DNA of 41,059 bases from the NCBI RefSeq assembly GCF_900095305.1, contig NZ_FMDO01000026.1:1-41059 (forward strand), in the 5' to 3' direction. The first letter of the stretch is position 1. Each line of letters starts with the position of its first letter. The position numbers and the translations under genes were made by a program. The notes below the pieces were generated by a model. That model saw nothing but the letters and a program-made list of their open reading frames with translations, ran no database searches and was not told where the DNA came from. Of this stretch, positions 1-7,335 are shown piece after piece. The DNA is from Proteiniborus sp. DW1. Its GTDB lineage: Bacteria > Bacillota > Clostridia > Tissierellales > Proteiniboraceae.

Positions 1-1
1 T

Positions 2-41
2 TTTTTATGACCTAAACCGATTTCCTGAATGCATTTATCAG
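2..41 (+). repeat. Copy A of a 40-bp interspersed repeat
   Basis: These bases match 3191-3229 at about 34 of 40 positions, including the shared cores GATTT and CTGAATGC. Both copies start with a T-run; the second follows a terminator and this one probably does too, but its upstream side is outside the window. Copy A and copy B bracket the three-gene activase operon. No open reading frame is needed to explain it. Confidence 0.5.
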
Positions 42-133
42 ATATTAAAGAATCATAGAAACCAAGTTTAGACCTAAGGTTATAAAATAAGGATATTATG
101 CCCATAATATATTAGTGAGATTGGAGGGGTTTA

Positions 134-1132
134 ATGTCTTTAAAGATTGGTGTTCCACGAAGCCTATTTTATTATGATTATTTTCCTTTATGGAAAGAGT
201 TTTTTAGCGAACTTGGAGCAGAGGTAGTAGTCTCGTCAAAAACAAACAAGTCTATTTTAAATCATGGTGTTTCAAATTGTGTTGATGAAGCTTGTCTTCC
301 TGTAAAAATTTATCATGGGCATGTAATAGAACTTAAAGATAAGGTAGATTATATTTTTATGCCTAAGATTATTAGTGTTTATAAAAAAGAATATGGATGT
401 CCAAAATACTTAGGATTACCTGAAATGGTACAAAATTCTATAAGTAATCTTCCTAATTGTATAGATGTAAATGTGAATTTAATTAAATCTAATACTGGAC
501 TAATGGATGCAGTTATAGAAACAGGAAAATATGTCACTTCTGATGTCACTAGAATAAAGAAGGCTTATAAGGTGGCAACAAGACACTATGAAAATTATAA
601 AAGGCTTATTAATAAAGGGATAATACCTATTGAGGCCATAAAGAGTTATAACAATGCTACAAAAGCAAAAAGGCCAATTAGTAATAATGGGCCTATATTT
701 ATGTTAGTAGGTCATCCGTATAATCTATATGATGAATATATGAATATGAATATAATTAATAAGCTATGGAGTTATGGTATTAGAGTTATAACCTCAGAAA
801 TGGTTGATGCAGTAAAAGTAGATTATTATTCTGCTAAAATACCTAAAAGAATGTTTTGGACTTATGGAAAAAGAATAATAGGTTCATCATTTTGCATGAT
901 TAATGAAAAAAAGATGGATGGAATAATTTATGTATCTTCCTTTGGATGTGGGGTTGATTCTATACTAATAGATTTAGTACAGAGAGCAGCTAGAAAAGAG
1001 GGTATTCCTTTTACATTGTTAACTATTGATGAGCATACGGGAGAAGCTGGCATAAATACTAGAATAGAAGCATTCATTGACATGATAAATCGGAGGAATA
1101 GAAATGAAAATTACATTTCCACACATGGGTAA
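134..1132 (+). CDS. CoA-protein activase-like, DUF2229 family (first of two)
   Basis: 332 residues, ATG behind GGAGGGG. The protein belongs to the DUF2229 / acyl-CoA dehydratase activase-related family, which in other bacteria is fused to HgdC-type ATPases in one very large polypeptide. Visible signatures are an N-terminal DEACLPVK segment near residue 52, YGCPKYLGLPE near 88, FGCGVDS near 270 and a closing TGEAG-x2-TR-x-EAF motif. The conserved cysteines suggest an iron-sulfur or redox role, which is inference. It overlaps the next gene by 29 nt, so translation is probably coupled. The substrate is unknown, and no dehydratase subunits lie alongside in this window. Confidence 0.75.
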   Translation: MSLKIGVPRSLFYYDYFPLWKEFFSELGAEVVVSSKTNKSILNHGVSNCVDEACLPVKIYHGHVIELKDKVDYIFMPKIISVYKKEYGCPKYLGLPEMVQNSISNLPNCIDVNVNLIKSNTGLMDAVIETGKYVTSDVTRIKKAYKVATRHYENYKRLINKGIIPIEAIKSYNNATKAKRPISNNGPIFMLVGHPYNLYDEYMNMNIINKLWSYGIRVITSEMVDAVKVDYYSAKIPKRMFWTYGKRIIGSSFCMINEKKMDGIIYVSSFGCGVDSILIDLVQRAARKEGIPFTLLTIDEHTGEAGINTRIEAFIDMINRRNRNENYISTHG

Positions 1133-2213
1133 TACGTATATTGCTGTTAAAGGATTATTTGAGGATTTAGGAAACGAAGTGGTTTTAGCACCTAGATGCA
1201 GTAAAAGAACTCTTGAGCTAGGAACCAAGTACTCACCGGAGTCAATATGTCTACCTTTAAAAATAAATATTGGAAATTATATTGGAGCTATTGAAAAAGG
1301 GGCAGATACAATAGTTATAACAGGTAGCTGTGGTCCTTGTAGATTTGGATTCTATCATATTATGGAGCAATATTTACTAAATGATTTTGGATATGATGTT
1401 AAAATAATTGCCTTTGATCCTCCTGATGGAAAACCAATGGTATTGTTTAATAGAATAGCTGAAGCAATGAATACATCAAATCCACTAAGAATATTAAAGA
1501 GTGGTAAAAGAGCATTTAAAATATTATGCGAGGCAGATAATTTGACAGACCTTGCTAATAAAAAACGTCCAATAGCTGTAAATGGCCATGAAATAGATAT
1601 GGTAATTGAGGAGTTTTATCGAGATATAGAACTTACACATGGAGTTGAAGAAATATTACGACTTATAGAAAAAACTAAAACAAGACTTGAAAAAATAGAC
1701 ATAGATCCTAAAAAAAGACCTTTGAAGATAGGTATTATTGGAGAGATATATACTATAATAGAGCCCTTTGTAAACTTAGATGTAGAAAAAAAGCTTGGAC
1801 ATTTAGGTGCAGAAGTAGAAAAATCTCTTACTCCAAGTAACTGGGCAAAGCATCATATCTTTTCTTTTCCATTTGGCTCTGAGGAAGAGAAGAGTAAATG
1901 GGAAGCAGCAAAGCCATATTTAAGTACTTTAGTAGGAGGACATGGAAGAGAAACCATAGGTAGTGCAGTGCAATATGCTCAAGCTGGCTATGATGGATTA
2001 GTACAAATATTTCCGTTAACTTGTATGCCAGAGATTGTAGCTGAGAGTATTCTACCTACTATTCAAAAAGACTATGACATACCCATATTAACTTTAGTTG
2101 TGGATGAGATGACAGGTGAAGCTGGATATTTAACTAGACTAGAAGCTTTCGTCGATCTTTTGAAGAAAAGAAGGGAGGACAAAAATTTTGAAAGAATGTT
2201 ACTTAGGGGTTGA
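1104..2213 (+). CDS. CoA-protein activase-like, DUF2229 family (second of two)
   Basis: 369 residues, ATG behind CGGAGGAAT. Same broad family as the preceding gene: ESICLPLK near residue 47, GSCGPCRFGFY near 73 and the same closing motif, DEMTGEAG-x2-TR-x-EAF. The shared ending with the upstream protein indicates related halves, either split from a fusion or duplicated. It overlaps both neighbours (29 nt upstream, 26 nt downstream). With the ATPase that follows it probably forms an ATP-driven low-potential electron-transfer unit related to 2-hydroxyglutaryl-CoA dehydratase activation. The actual reaction cannot be told from sequence. Confidence 0.75.
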   Translation: MKITFPHMGNTYIAVKGLFEDLGNEVVLAPRCSKRTLELGTKYSPESICLPLKINIGNYIGAIEKGADTIVITGSCGPCRFGFYHIMEQYLLNDFGYDVKIIAFDPPDGKPMVLFNRIAEAMNTSNPLRILKSGKRAFKILCEADNLTDLANKKRPIAVNGHEIDMVIEEFYRDIELTHGVEEILRLIEKTKTRLEKIDIDPKKRPLKIGIIGEIYTIIEPFVNLDVEKKLGHLGAEVEKSLTPSNWAKHHIFSFPFGSEEEKSKWEAAKPYLSTLVGGHGRETIGSAVQYAQAGYDGLVQIFPLTCMPEIVAESILPTIQKDYDIPILTLVVDEMTGEAGYLTRLEAFVDLLKKRREDKNFERMLLRG

Positions 2214-3168
2214 TGTTGGTTCTGTAAGTACAAATATTATTTTAATAGATGAAGAGGAGAATGTTTTATTAAAAAAATATGTACGAACGCAAGGCAAACC
2301 TATAGAAATTTTACAGAATGGGTTAGGAGAAATTAGAAGAGAACTAGGTGAACTTCCAATAAAAGGAGTGGGTGCTACTGGTAGTGGAAGGTATCTAGCA
2401 AGTATGATATTAGGAGCAGATGTGGTTAAAAACGAGATAACCTCACATGCTGTAGCATCAATAAAATATGTTCCTAATGTCAGAACTATTTTAGAAATAG
2501 GAGGTCAGGATTCGAAGATAATTTTATTGCGAGATGGAGTAGTTACTGATTTTGCTATGAATACTGTATGTGCTGCAGGAACAGGTTCTTTCTTAGATAG
2601 GCAGGCTACAAGGCTTGGTATTAAGATCCAAGAGTTTGGCATGCTAGCTTTAAGCTCAAAGAATCCAGTTAGAATAGCTGGTAGATGTGCAGTTTTTGCA
2701 GAATCAGATATGATACATAAACAGCAGCTAGGACATAATCAAGAGGATATAGTAAGGGGACTTTGTGAAGCATTAGTTAGAAACTACTTGAACAATGTAG
2801 GAAAAGGAAAAGAAGTATCAGATTCAGTAGTGTTTCAAGGCGGGGTAGCTGCTAATGTAGGGATAAAGAAAGCCTTTGAAGATGCACTCAATACAAAAAT
2901 TATTGTTCCAGAAAACTATGATGTAATGGGAGCAATAGGAGTAGCATTATTGGCAAAGGAAGAGGTAAAGAGCAAAGGAAAAACAAACTTTAGAGGCCTA
3001 GGCATTTCTGATGTACCATACAAGGTTAAGGGCATTGAGTGTGGAGATTGTTCAAACACATGCGAAGTTATAGAAATAGTAGCTAATAATACTGTAGTAG
3101 CTAGATATGGTGACAAATGTGGTAAATGGACTGGACAATTAACAACATCAAATAAAAATTTGGCATAA
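2188..3168 (+). CDS. HgdC-like 2-hydroxyacyl-CoA dehydratase activase (ASKHA ATPase)
   Basis: 326 residues; TTG start eleven bases after GGGAGGA, giving an immediate family-typical N-terminus (ECYLGVDVGSVSTN). This is a BadF/BadG/BcrA/BcrD-type ATPase. The phosphate-1 loop is at residues 7-21, GGQDSK near 105, and GGVAANVG near 219. The two cysteines that in HgdC bridge a [4Fe-4S] cluster at the dimer interface are present in VCAAGTG and GRCAVFAESD. An extra C-terminal tail near residue 285 has four more cysteines (CGDCSNTC and DKCGKW), absent from the short HgdC form. Last gene of the operon, followed at once by a strong terminator. Confidence 0.85.
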   Translation: MKECYLGVDVGSVSTNIILIDEEENVLLKKYVRTQGKPIEILQNGLGEIRRELGELPIKGVGATGSGRYLASMILGADVVKNEITSHAVASIKYVPNVRTILEIGGQDSKIILLRDGVVTDFAMNTVCAAGTGSFLDRQATRLGIKIQEFGMLALSSKNPVRIAGRCAVFAESDMIHKQQLGHNQEDIVRGLCEALVRNYLNNVGKGKEVSDSVVFQGGVAANVGIKKAFEDALNTKIIVPENYDVMGAIGVALLAKEEVKSKGKTNFRGLGISDVPYKVKGIECGDCSNTCEVIEIVANNTVVARYGDKCGKWTGQLTTSNKNLA

Positions 3169-3195
3169 AAACAGATACGTTATGTATCTGTTTTT
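3167..3195 (+). terminator. Rho-independent terminator of the activase operon
   Basis: A 12-bp perfect stem (AAAAACAGATAC with its complement), loop GTTAT, and a U-run formed by the 3' arm. It overlaps the last codons and stop of the HgdC-like gene. Confidence 0.85.
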
Positions 3196-3247
3196 ATGAT
3201 CTAACCTGATTTACTGAATGCTTTTTCAGGAAATCGATGGTAGGTCA
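3191..3247 (+). repeat. Copy B of the interspersed repeat, with an imperfect palindrome
   Basis: Bases 3191-3229 repeat 2-41. In addition, 3197-3217 and 3226-3247 form an imperfect inverted repeat of about 21 bp (TGATCTAACC on the left, GGTAGGTCA on the right, shared GATTT/AAATC core) around a short AT-rich loop. It could be a folded mobile palindrome or a regulatory RNA hairpin. The 5' end of the decayed gene that follows begins inside it. Confidence 0.5.
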
Positions 3248-3525
3248 AACTGGATATGTACCAATTTCTTAATTATTGATTTAATACTGGGAACTTGTGT
3301 TGATTCAACACTAGGACTTACGTATGGTGTTAGCGTAACAATAAATAGTACTAAAGAACGAAAATTATCTGAGAAGGCTTTTTATCTAGTAGCAATTTTT
3401 ATATTGTGGTTGTTTCAGAGGGCTGGTTATTACTGGGCTACAGGATAATAGTAGTAACAATCGTATCTTTATTAACAGCAAGATATATCGACAAACTATT
3501 CTCCGCAGATCAAATAGAACCATAG
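3218..3525 (+). pseudogene. Decayed small membrane-protein gene (frameshifted)
   Basis: One frame runs 3218-3448 with a hydrophobic segment (FYLVAIFILWLF near residue 55) and stops. A second frame, shifted by -1, opens at 3442 and reads RIIVVTIVSLLTARYIDKLF up to a stop at 3523-3525, giving the next transmembrane segment of what looks like the same protein. No ribosome binding site precedes the ATG, and the start lies in the palindromic repeat. I do not recognise the family. Most likely a frameshifted remnant whose original 5' end is lost. Confidence 0.5.
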
Positions 3526-3607
3526 AAAAAGAAGGATTTTGTTGAATATTATAGAATAATAAAACATATACTATATATTTATGGACTAAGGTAAGGGGGG
3601 ATAATTA

Positions 3608-4651
3608 ATGACGCTCTTAAGTATTGAAGACGTAAAACCTGGAATGATTCTTAATAGAAATATTGAGAATGAAGCAACAGGTGCAATATTATTAGCAAGC
3701 GGTACGGTATTAAATAGAAATAATATTACGACCTTACGAAACTTAGGAATTAAATTTTTAGAGATCTATTCAAATAATAATAAGCAAGATGAGTTCGTGA
3801 TCATCAATAATGATTGTTTTGCAGAAAAATATAAAAAATTTTCAGATAAAACAAAAGGTATTTTTTATAATGCAAGGTTTGGGAAAAAATTAGTTGTTTG
3901 TGAAATAGGGGAAGCAGTAAATAAAATGATAGAAGAAATAGTTAAAAGTAATAATATTTTAGCTAGATTGAGACAAATTGAAGAAGAAAGTGATTATACC
4001 TATAGGCATTCTCTAGATGTTTGTATGCTTGCTACAATGGTTGGAAAATGGTTAGGCTACTCAGCAGTAGAGCTTAAACAACTTGCGCTAGCAGGTCTAT
4101 TCCATGATATTGGCAAAGTGAAAATTCCAGACAATATTATAAATAAGCCTGGAAGGTTGACAGAAGATGAATACGACCTAGTAAAAAACCATACTATTTT
4201 TGGATACAATCTGCTTAATGAAACTGTTGGTATAAGTAAGAATATTGCTTTTGGTGCACTACAACACCATGAAAGAGAAGATGGTAGTGGTTATCCTTTA
4301 GGATTAGATTCAAAGAAAATTCATGAGTTTGCAAAAATAATAGCAGTATGTGATGTTTATAATGCAATGACTACAGAAAGAGTATATAAAGGAAAACAAT
4401 CACCTTTTTTAGTTGCTGAGCAAATATTTAGGGATAGTTTTTGTACATTGGATCCTAGAATTGCAAATGTGTTTATAAACAATATATCTAAATTTTATGT
4501 AGGAAATATCGTAAAACTTAACAGTGGAGAAATAGGAGAGGTGGTATATATTCATAGACAAATGCCAACAAGACCGGTAGTAAAAGTAGAAAGTAGATTT
4601 CTTGATTTATTAACTGACAGAGATTATTACGTAGCAGATGTAATTAACTAA
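3608..4651 (+). CDS. HD-GYP domain c-di-GMP phosphodiesterase
   Basis: 347 residues, ATG behind AAGGGGGG. The C-terminal half is an HD-GYP domain: HSLDVC near 134, FHDIGK with the metal-binding HD at 166-167, and the diagnostic HHEREDGSGYP at 220-230. The first 100 residues are a small beta-rich domain common at the N-terminus of Firmicute HD-GYP proteins; no receiver or transmembrane segment is seen. The protein should hydrolyse cyclic di-GMP in the cytoplasm. It is monocistronic, the last intact host gene before the prophage, and ends in a bidirectional terminator. Confidence 0.9.
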   Translation: MTLLSIEDVKPGMILNRNIENEATGAILLASGTVLNRNNITTLRNLGIKFLEIYSNNNKQDEFVIINNDCFAEKYKKFSDKTKGIFYNARFGKKLVVCEIGEAVNKMIEEIVKSNNILARLRQIEEESDYTYRHSLDVCMLATMVGKWLGYSAVELKQLALAGLFHDIGKVKIPDNIINKPGRLTEDEYDLVKNHTIFGYNLLNETVGISKNIAFGALQHHEREDGSGYPLGLDSKKIHEFAKIIAVCDVYNAMTTERVYKGKQSPFLVAEQIFRDSFCTLDPRIANVFINNISKFYVGNIVKLNSGEIGEVVYIHRQMPTRPVVKVESRFLDLLTDRDYYVADVIN

Positions 4652-4678
4652 GAATAATAGCCTCTATGGAAGCAGCAT

Positions 4679-4708
4679 AAAAGCTCAAATCATATGATTT
4701 GAGCTTTT
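4679..4708. terminator. Bidirectional terminator between HD-GYP gene and interrupted host gene
   Basis: A 30-bp perfect palindrome centred on CATATG, with A-run and T-run flanks (AAAAGCTCAAAT on the left arm). It serves the rightward HD-GYP gene and the leftward 3' fragment that follows. Confidence 0.85.
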
Positions 4709-4892
4709 ATTTGATACTATTCCTCAGTTTCAATACTCTCTGCTTCAGCAGTTTCTGTTGCGCAGCGACGAGGTTTCTTGCTATCGATTTGCCTAGGGAA
4801 TAAGCTTGGGAAAGTGCTACAAATTGGGGACTCTTGAGCAGATAATACAGGGAATCCTGTAGATAATACACATAATATAAAAATACAGGCAA
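4707..4892 (-). pseudogene. 3' end of a host gene truncated by prophage insertion
   Basis: Two minus-strand frames are open up to the terminator. One ends at 4707 and reads LSQAYSLGKSIARNLVAAQQ and on to NSIK. The other ends at 4717-4719 and finishes in a charged tail (SKKPRRCATETAEAESIETE). The second has a tail typical of a real bacterial C-terminus and its segment is richer in GC than the phage DNA beside it. Neither has a credible start, as expected if the 5' part lies beyond the right prophage end. I cannot name the gene. Confidence 0.4.
4846..4889. other. Candidate left attachment site (attL) region
   Basis: Inserted sequence must begin between the host 3' fragment and the recombinase stop codon. 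Here lies a palindrome, TACAGG-GAAT-CCTGTA (4846-4861), and a further ATACAGG at 4883-4889. The same ATACAGG word forms both arms of the inverted repeat at the recombinase promoter. Serine-integrase att cores are short and imperfectly palindromic, so this is the best candidate, but attR is outside the window and the crossover cannot be fixed. Confidence 0.35.
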
Positions 4893-4898
4893 GTTAAA

Positions 4899-6428
4899 TC
4901 AATATCTAAAATCTACTTTACACTCAATTTTATTAGCTATATTTCGAATGTGTACTTTATCAATTAAGGCCTGGGCAAATTCTTTTTTATCATCTAAAGG
5001 TAATTCGTCCCATATAGATATGAGTCTTTTTAATTCAATTATCTTTTTATCATCAACGCTATTATCTTGATTAGCTTTTAGCAACTCTTCATTTAACACA
5101 CTTAATTCTTCGTCAAGTTTTTCAATTCTTTTATTAATATATTTCATAGATGCACCTTTAGCTTGTGTTAAATTGTCTATTAGATTCTCTATTTCATTCT
5201 CTATTCGAGCCATATTAGTTTTTAATTCATTTATTTTTTTGTTTTCCTTTACTGTATCTATTTTTAATTTATTGCTTAGATTTTCTATATATTCAAACAT
5301 ATCATTTGCAACTAGTTGCTCAATCGCATCCACTTTCAAAGATAAACTATCACAAATCTTTTTATTGGCGCGACCAGAACATCTAAAATATAAAGCAGAA
5401 GTATTGTTTTTCTTTGATAATGTAGCTTTATTAATATTCATTGAATAGCCACATTGTTTACATTTAACTAATCCAGATAGCCAACTGTATTTACTTTTGC
5501 CAGAATTTTTTATCTGTTTATTCTTACTTAATTTGTGCTGACATTTAAGCCAAGTATTACTATCTATAACGCCTTTGTGGGGAGCTAAAACTACATGATA
5601 TCCTTCTAAATTTTGGAATTTCGTGCTTGTAGAAACATTGTTGCCATATACATATAAACCATTCTCACCAGTGTATTCAGATATATCATTATGTAGAATA
5701 CAGCCCATATTTTTGTAATAGTTATAAACATCTATATCTGCCTTCACATACACTGGGTTTTTTAATAACCTGCTTATTTTAGCGCTGTCCCAATAATTAT
5801 CGAATCTAGTTTTTATCTCTCTTTCATTTAAGTCAAAAGCTAATGATTTTAAACTTGCTCTGCTATTAACATATTTATTATATAAATCTACTACATAGCC
5901 TAAGGAATTGGTGGGGGATAACATATTAGTTTTTTTACCATCTATTCTTGTAGGAATTAATTCGTATCCAAAAGGTACATTACCACCTAAAAACATACCT
6001 TTCTTACCACGTTCATAGTAATTGTCAGTGATTCTTTGCTGAATAGTTTCTCTTTCTAGTTGAGCAAACACCATCACAATTGATAGCATAGCTTTACCTA
6101 TTGGTGTAGAAGTATCAAATTTTTCAGTAGTACTAATAAATTCAGTATTATATTTTTTGAAGTAATCCATAAGTCTTGCAAAATCTAAAGTAGATCTGCT
6201 CATACGGTCCAGCCTATAAACTATAACCTTCTCAATTATCCCTTTTTCAATATCTTTTAGTAATTTCTGAAATTCTGGTCTCTCGATGCTTTTTCCTGAG
6301 TAACCTTTATCTTTATATTTTCTAACTTCTACACCTTCAGGTACTTCTTTCATACAAAATTCGAATTGGCTCTCTATAGAAATAGAATCTTTTTTATCTC
6401 TGCTTTGCCTAGCGTAAAGGGCATACAT
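4899..6428 (-). CDS. Large serine recombinase (phage integrase)
   Basis: 509 residues, ATG behind AGGAGG. The N-terminal resolvase domain has the catalytic serine at position 9 (YARQS), then YRLDRMSRS near 71 and QLERE near 125. A recombinase domain follows, then a zinc ribbon (CKQCGY and later cysteines, about 325-360), and a coiled coil of about 370-455, the layout of phiC31/TP901-type integrases. It catalyses attP x attB integration and, with a directionality factor, excision. It lies at the prophage edge and reads outward into host DNA. No obvious directionality factor is recognisable; one of the small early ORFs may supply it. Confidence 0.95.
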   Translation of the reverse strand: MYALYARQSRDKKDSISIESQFEFCMKEVPEGVEVRKYKDKGYSGKSIERPEFQKLLKDIEKGIIEKVIVYRLDRMSRSTLDFARLMDYFKKYNTEFISTTEKFDTSTPIGKAMLSIVMVFAQLERETIQQRITDNYYERGKKGMFLGGNVPFGYELIPTRIDGKKTNMLSPTNSLGYVVDLYNKYVNSRASLKSLAFDLNEREIKTRFDNYWDSAKISRLLKNPVYVKADIDVYNYYKNMGCILHNDISEYTGENGLYVYGNNVSTSTKFQNLEGYHVVLAPHKGVIDSNTWLKCQHKLSKNKQIKNSGKSKYSWLSGLVKCKQCGYSMNINKATLSKKNNTSALYFRCSGRANKKICDSLSLKVDAIEQLVANDMFEYIENLSNKLKIDTVKENKKINELKTNMARIENEIENLIDNLTQAKGASMKYINKRIEKLDEELSVLNEELLKANQDNSVDDKKIIELKRLISIWDELPLDDKKEFAQALIDKVHIRNIANKIECKVDFRY

Positions 6429-6437
6429 ATTTAATCC

Positions 6438-6479
6438 TCCTGTATTTTAGTATATTTCTATTATAATATAAATACAGGA
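6438..6479. promoter_or_regulatory. Inverted repeat across the recombinase promoter
   Basis: Arms TCCTGTATTT (6438-6447) and AAATACAGGA (6470-6479) are perfect complements, 22 bp apart. The minus-strand -10 hexamer TATAAT (6465-6460) lies between them, and the left arm abuts the AGGAGG of the recombinase. The arms share ATACAGG with the proposed attL region, so this could be an autoregulatory recombinase-binding site or an operator for another phage regulator. Confidence 0.55.
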
Positions 6480-6531
6480 ATTTTAAACATGCAAAATAGA
6501 ATAGGTATCTGTGATTTTTTAAATAAATATG

Positions 6532-6560
6532 TTGTCACTTTCTTTTAAAAATGCTATTAT
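6532..6560 (+). promoter_or_regulatory. Sigma-A promoter of the 45-residue SOS ORF
   Basis: TTGTCA at 6532-6537, exactly 17 bp, then TATTAT at 6555-6560. It reads rightward into the small ORF at 6627 and is divergent from the recombinase promoter. The LexA-type box lies just downstream, at the expected transcription start. Confidence 0.7.
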
Positions 6561-6572
6561 ATAATTATAAGC

Positions 6573-6586
6573 CGAACTGGTGTTCG
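6573..6586. promoter_or_regulatory. LexA/DinR-type SOS box
   Basis: CGAACTGGTGTTCG is a perfect CGAAC-N4-GTTCG palindrome, the Gram-positive LexA operator pattern. It sits 12 bp after the -10 hexamer, where bound LexA would block initiation, so DNA damage should switch on the downstream 45-residue ORF. Confidence 0.75.
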
Positions 6587-6626
6587 ATACCGTGATTACA
6601 TTAATACATATCAGGTGGTGGACATA

Positions 6627-6764
6627 ATGCATGGAGAGAGGAATGAATTAAATCAGTTATTAGAACTAATATGCAAAATAGAAAATGAAACAGCAATAAG
6701 ACGACTAAAAGCCATAGTTAAAGATTACTTAAAAAAAGAAGAAGAAAAAAAGCAATATCTTTAA
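6627..6764 (+). CDS. SOS-controlled 45-residue protein, candidate antirepressor
   Basis: ATG preceded by AGGTGGTGG; it codes for 45 residues that look wholly helical and charged: NELNQLLELICKIENE, then a basic-acidic helix and a KKEEEKK tail. It has its own promoter and LexA-type box and faces the repressor gene. The hydrophobic and charge spacing (LLELICKIENE then RRLKAIVKDYL) resembles the C-terminal helices of the neighbouring repressor (IINDILEMDEK then LEQLKKLIIVI). I infer that it may pair with the repressor and inactivate it after DNA damage. No family is recognised; excisionase or control factor for the recombinase is another possibility. Confidence 0.65.
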   Translation: MHGERNELNQLLELICKIENETAIRRLKAIVKDYLKKEEEKKQYL

Positions 6765-6783
6765 TCTAAGATATTGCTTTTTA
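6743..6783. terminator. Bidirectional terminator inside converging gene ends
   Basis: A 13-bp perfect stem (AAAGCAATATCTT, loop TAATCT, complement to 6780) with an A-run before and T-run after. It contains the final codons of both the 45-residue ORF and the repressor. Confidence 0.8.
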
Positions 6784-7168
6784 TAACTATTATCAATTTT
6801 TTCAGCTGTTCTAATTGCTTCTCGTCCATTTCTAATATATCATTTATAATGCTTTTTATGTTAGATTTATTTTGAGGAAGATTGGTGATTTTATTAATTA
6901 TGGCAATTAACTCATCATCATATGTTACTAATAAATTTCCTAATTGAAAATCATCTTCATCTTTCCAGCCCATAATAACGTTAGGAGATATTCGTAATAC
7001 TTTTGCAAGTGTAGCAATTCTGCTTCTTTTCATATCTCCAATATCTCCAGATTCCCAACGTGATACGGTGGCTTCACTAACACCCACAGCTTTTGCTATA
7101 TCTAATTGTGTAAGCCCTAATTCTATGCGTCTATTTTTAATGATATCCTTAATATCATTTGCATCCAT
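6761..7168 (-). CDS. XRE-family phage repressor (CI-like, no peptidase domain)
   Basis: 135 residues, ATG behind AGGTGAGG. A helix-turn-helix of the Cro/CI type covers about residues 8-62 (LTQLDIAKAVGVSEATVSRW). The remaining 70 residues are helical and probably oligomerise. There is no S24/LexA-like serine peptidase domain, so RecA-stimulated self-cleavage is not available for induction; the neighbouring SOS-regulated ORF offers another route. It faces the recombinase side, with its promoter divergent from the Cro-like gene across two operator copies. Confidence 0.9.
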   Translation of the reverse strand: MDANDIKDIIKNRRIELGLTQLDIAKAVGVSEATVSRWESGDIGDMKRSRIATLAKVLRISPNVIMGWKDEDDFQLGNLLVTYDDELIAIINKITNLPQNKSNIKSIINDILEMDEKQLEQLKKLIIVIKSNILD

Positions 7169-7192
7169 TTAACCTCACCTCACACTATAGTC

Positions 7193-7221
7193 ATTATAAT
7201 ATAAATATTAACTATATGCAA
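7193..7221 (-). promoter_or_regulatory. Repressor promoter
   Basis: On the minus strand, TTGCAT (7221-7216), 17 bp, then TATAAT (7198-7193), about 25 bp before the repressor ATG. The nearest operator (7248-7265) lies upstream of the -35, compatible with autoregulation. Confidence 0.65.
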
Positions 7222-7247
7222 TAAAAATATAAAAAAATATCAAAAAA

Positions 7248-7265
7248 ACTTACGCAAACGTATTG
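7248..7265. promoter_or_regulatory. Operator copy 1
   Basis: ACTTACGCAAACGTATTG, one of three related 18-bp sites with half-site ACTTACG and an inverted partner. It overlaps the -35 of the rightward early promoter, so binding would block that promoter. Confidence 0.65.
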
Positions 7266-7291
7266 ACATTAAAAATATAAGATGATATCAT
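7263..7291 (+). promoter_or_regulatory. Rightward early promoter
   Basis: TTGACA at 7263-7268, 17 bp, TATCAT at 7286-7291. It drives the Cro-like gene and presumably the long early operon. Operator 1 overlaps the -35 and operator 2 begins 3 bp after the -10. Confidence 0.8.
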
Positions 7292-7293
7292 TA

Positions 7294-7311
7294 ACTTACG
7301 AAAAAGCAAGT
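7294..7311. promoter_or_regulatory. Operator copy 2
   Basis: ACTTACGAAAAAGCAAGT, with inverted half-sites ACTT and AAGT. It covers the probable transcription start of the early operon. Confidence 0.65.
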
Positions 7312-7335
7312 TGGACAAGCAGGAGGTGATAATAT

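Noticed and set aside
3285-3305. A second SOS-box-like sequence (GAACTTGTGTTG)
   Set aside because: It lacks the last symmetric base and lies inside a decayed coding region without a promoter.
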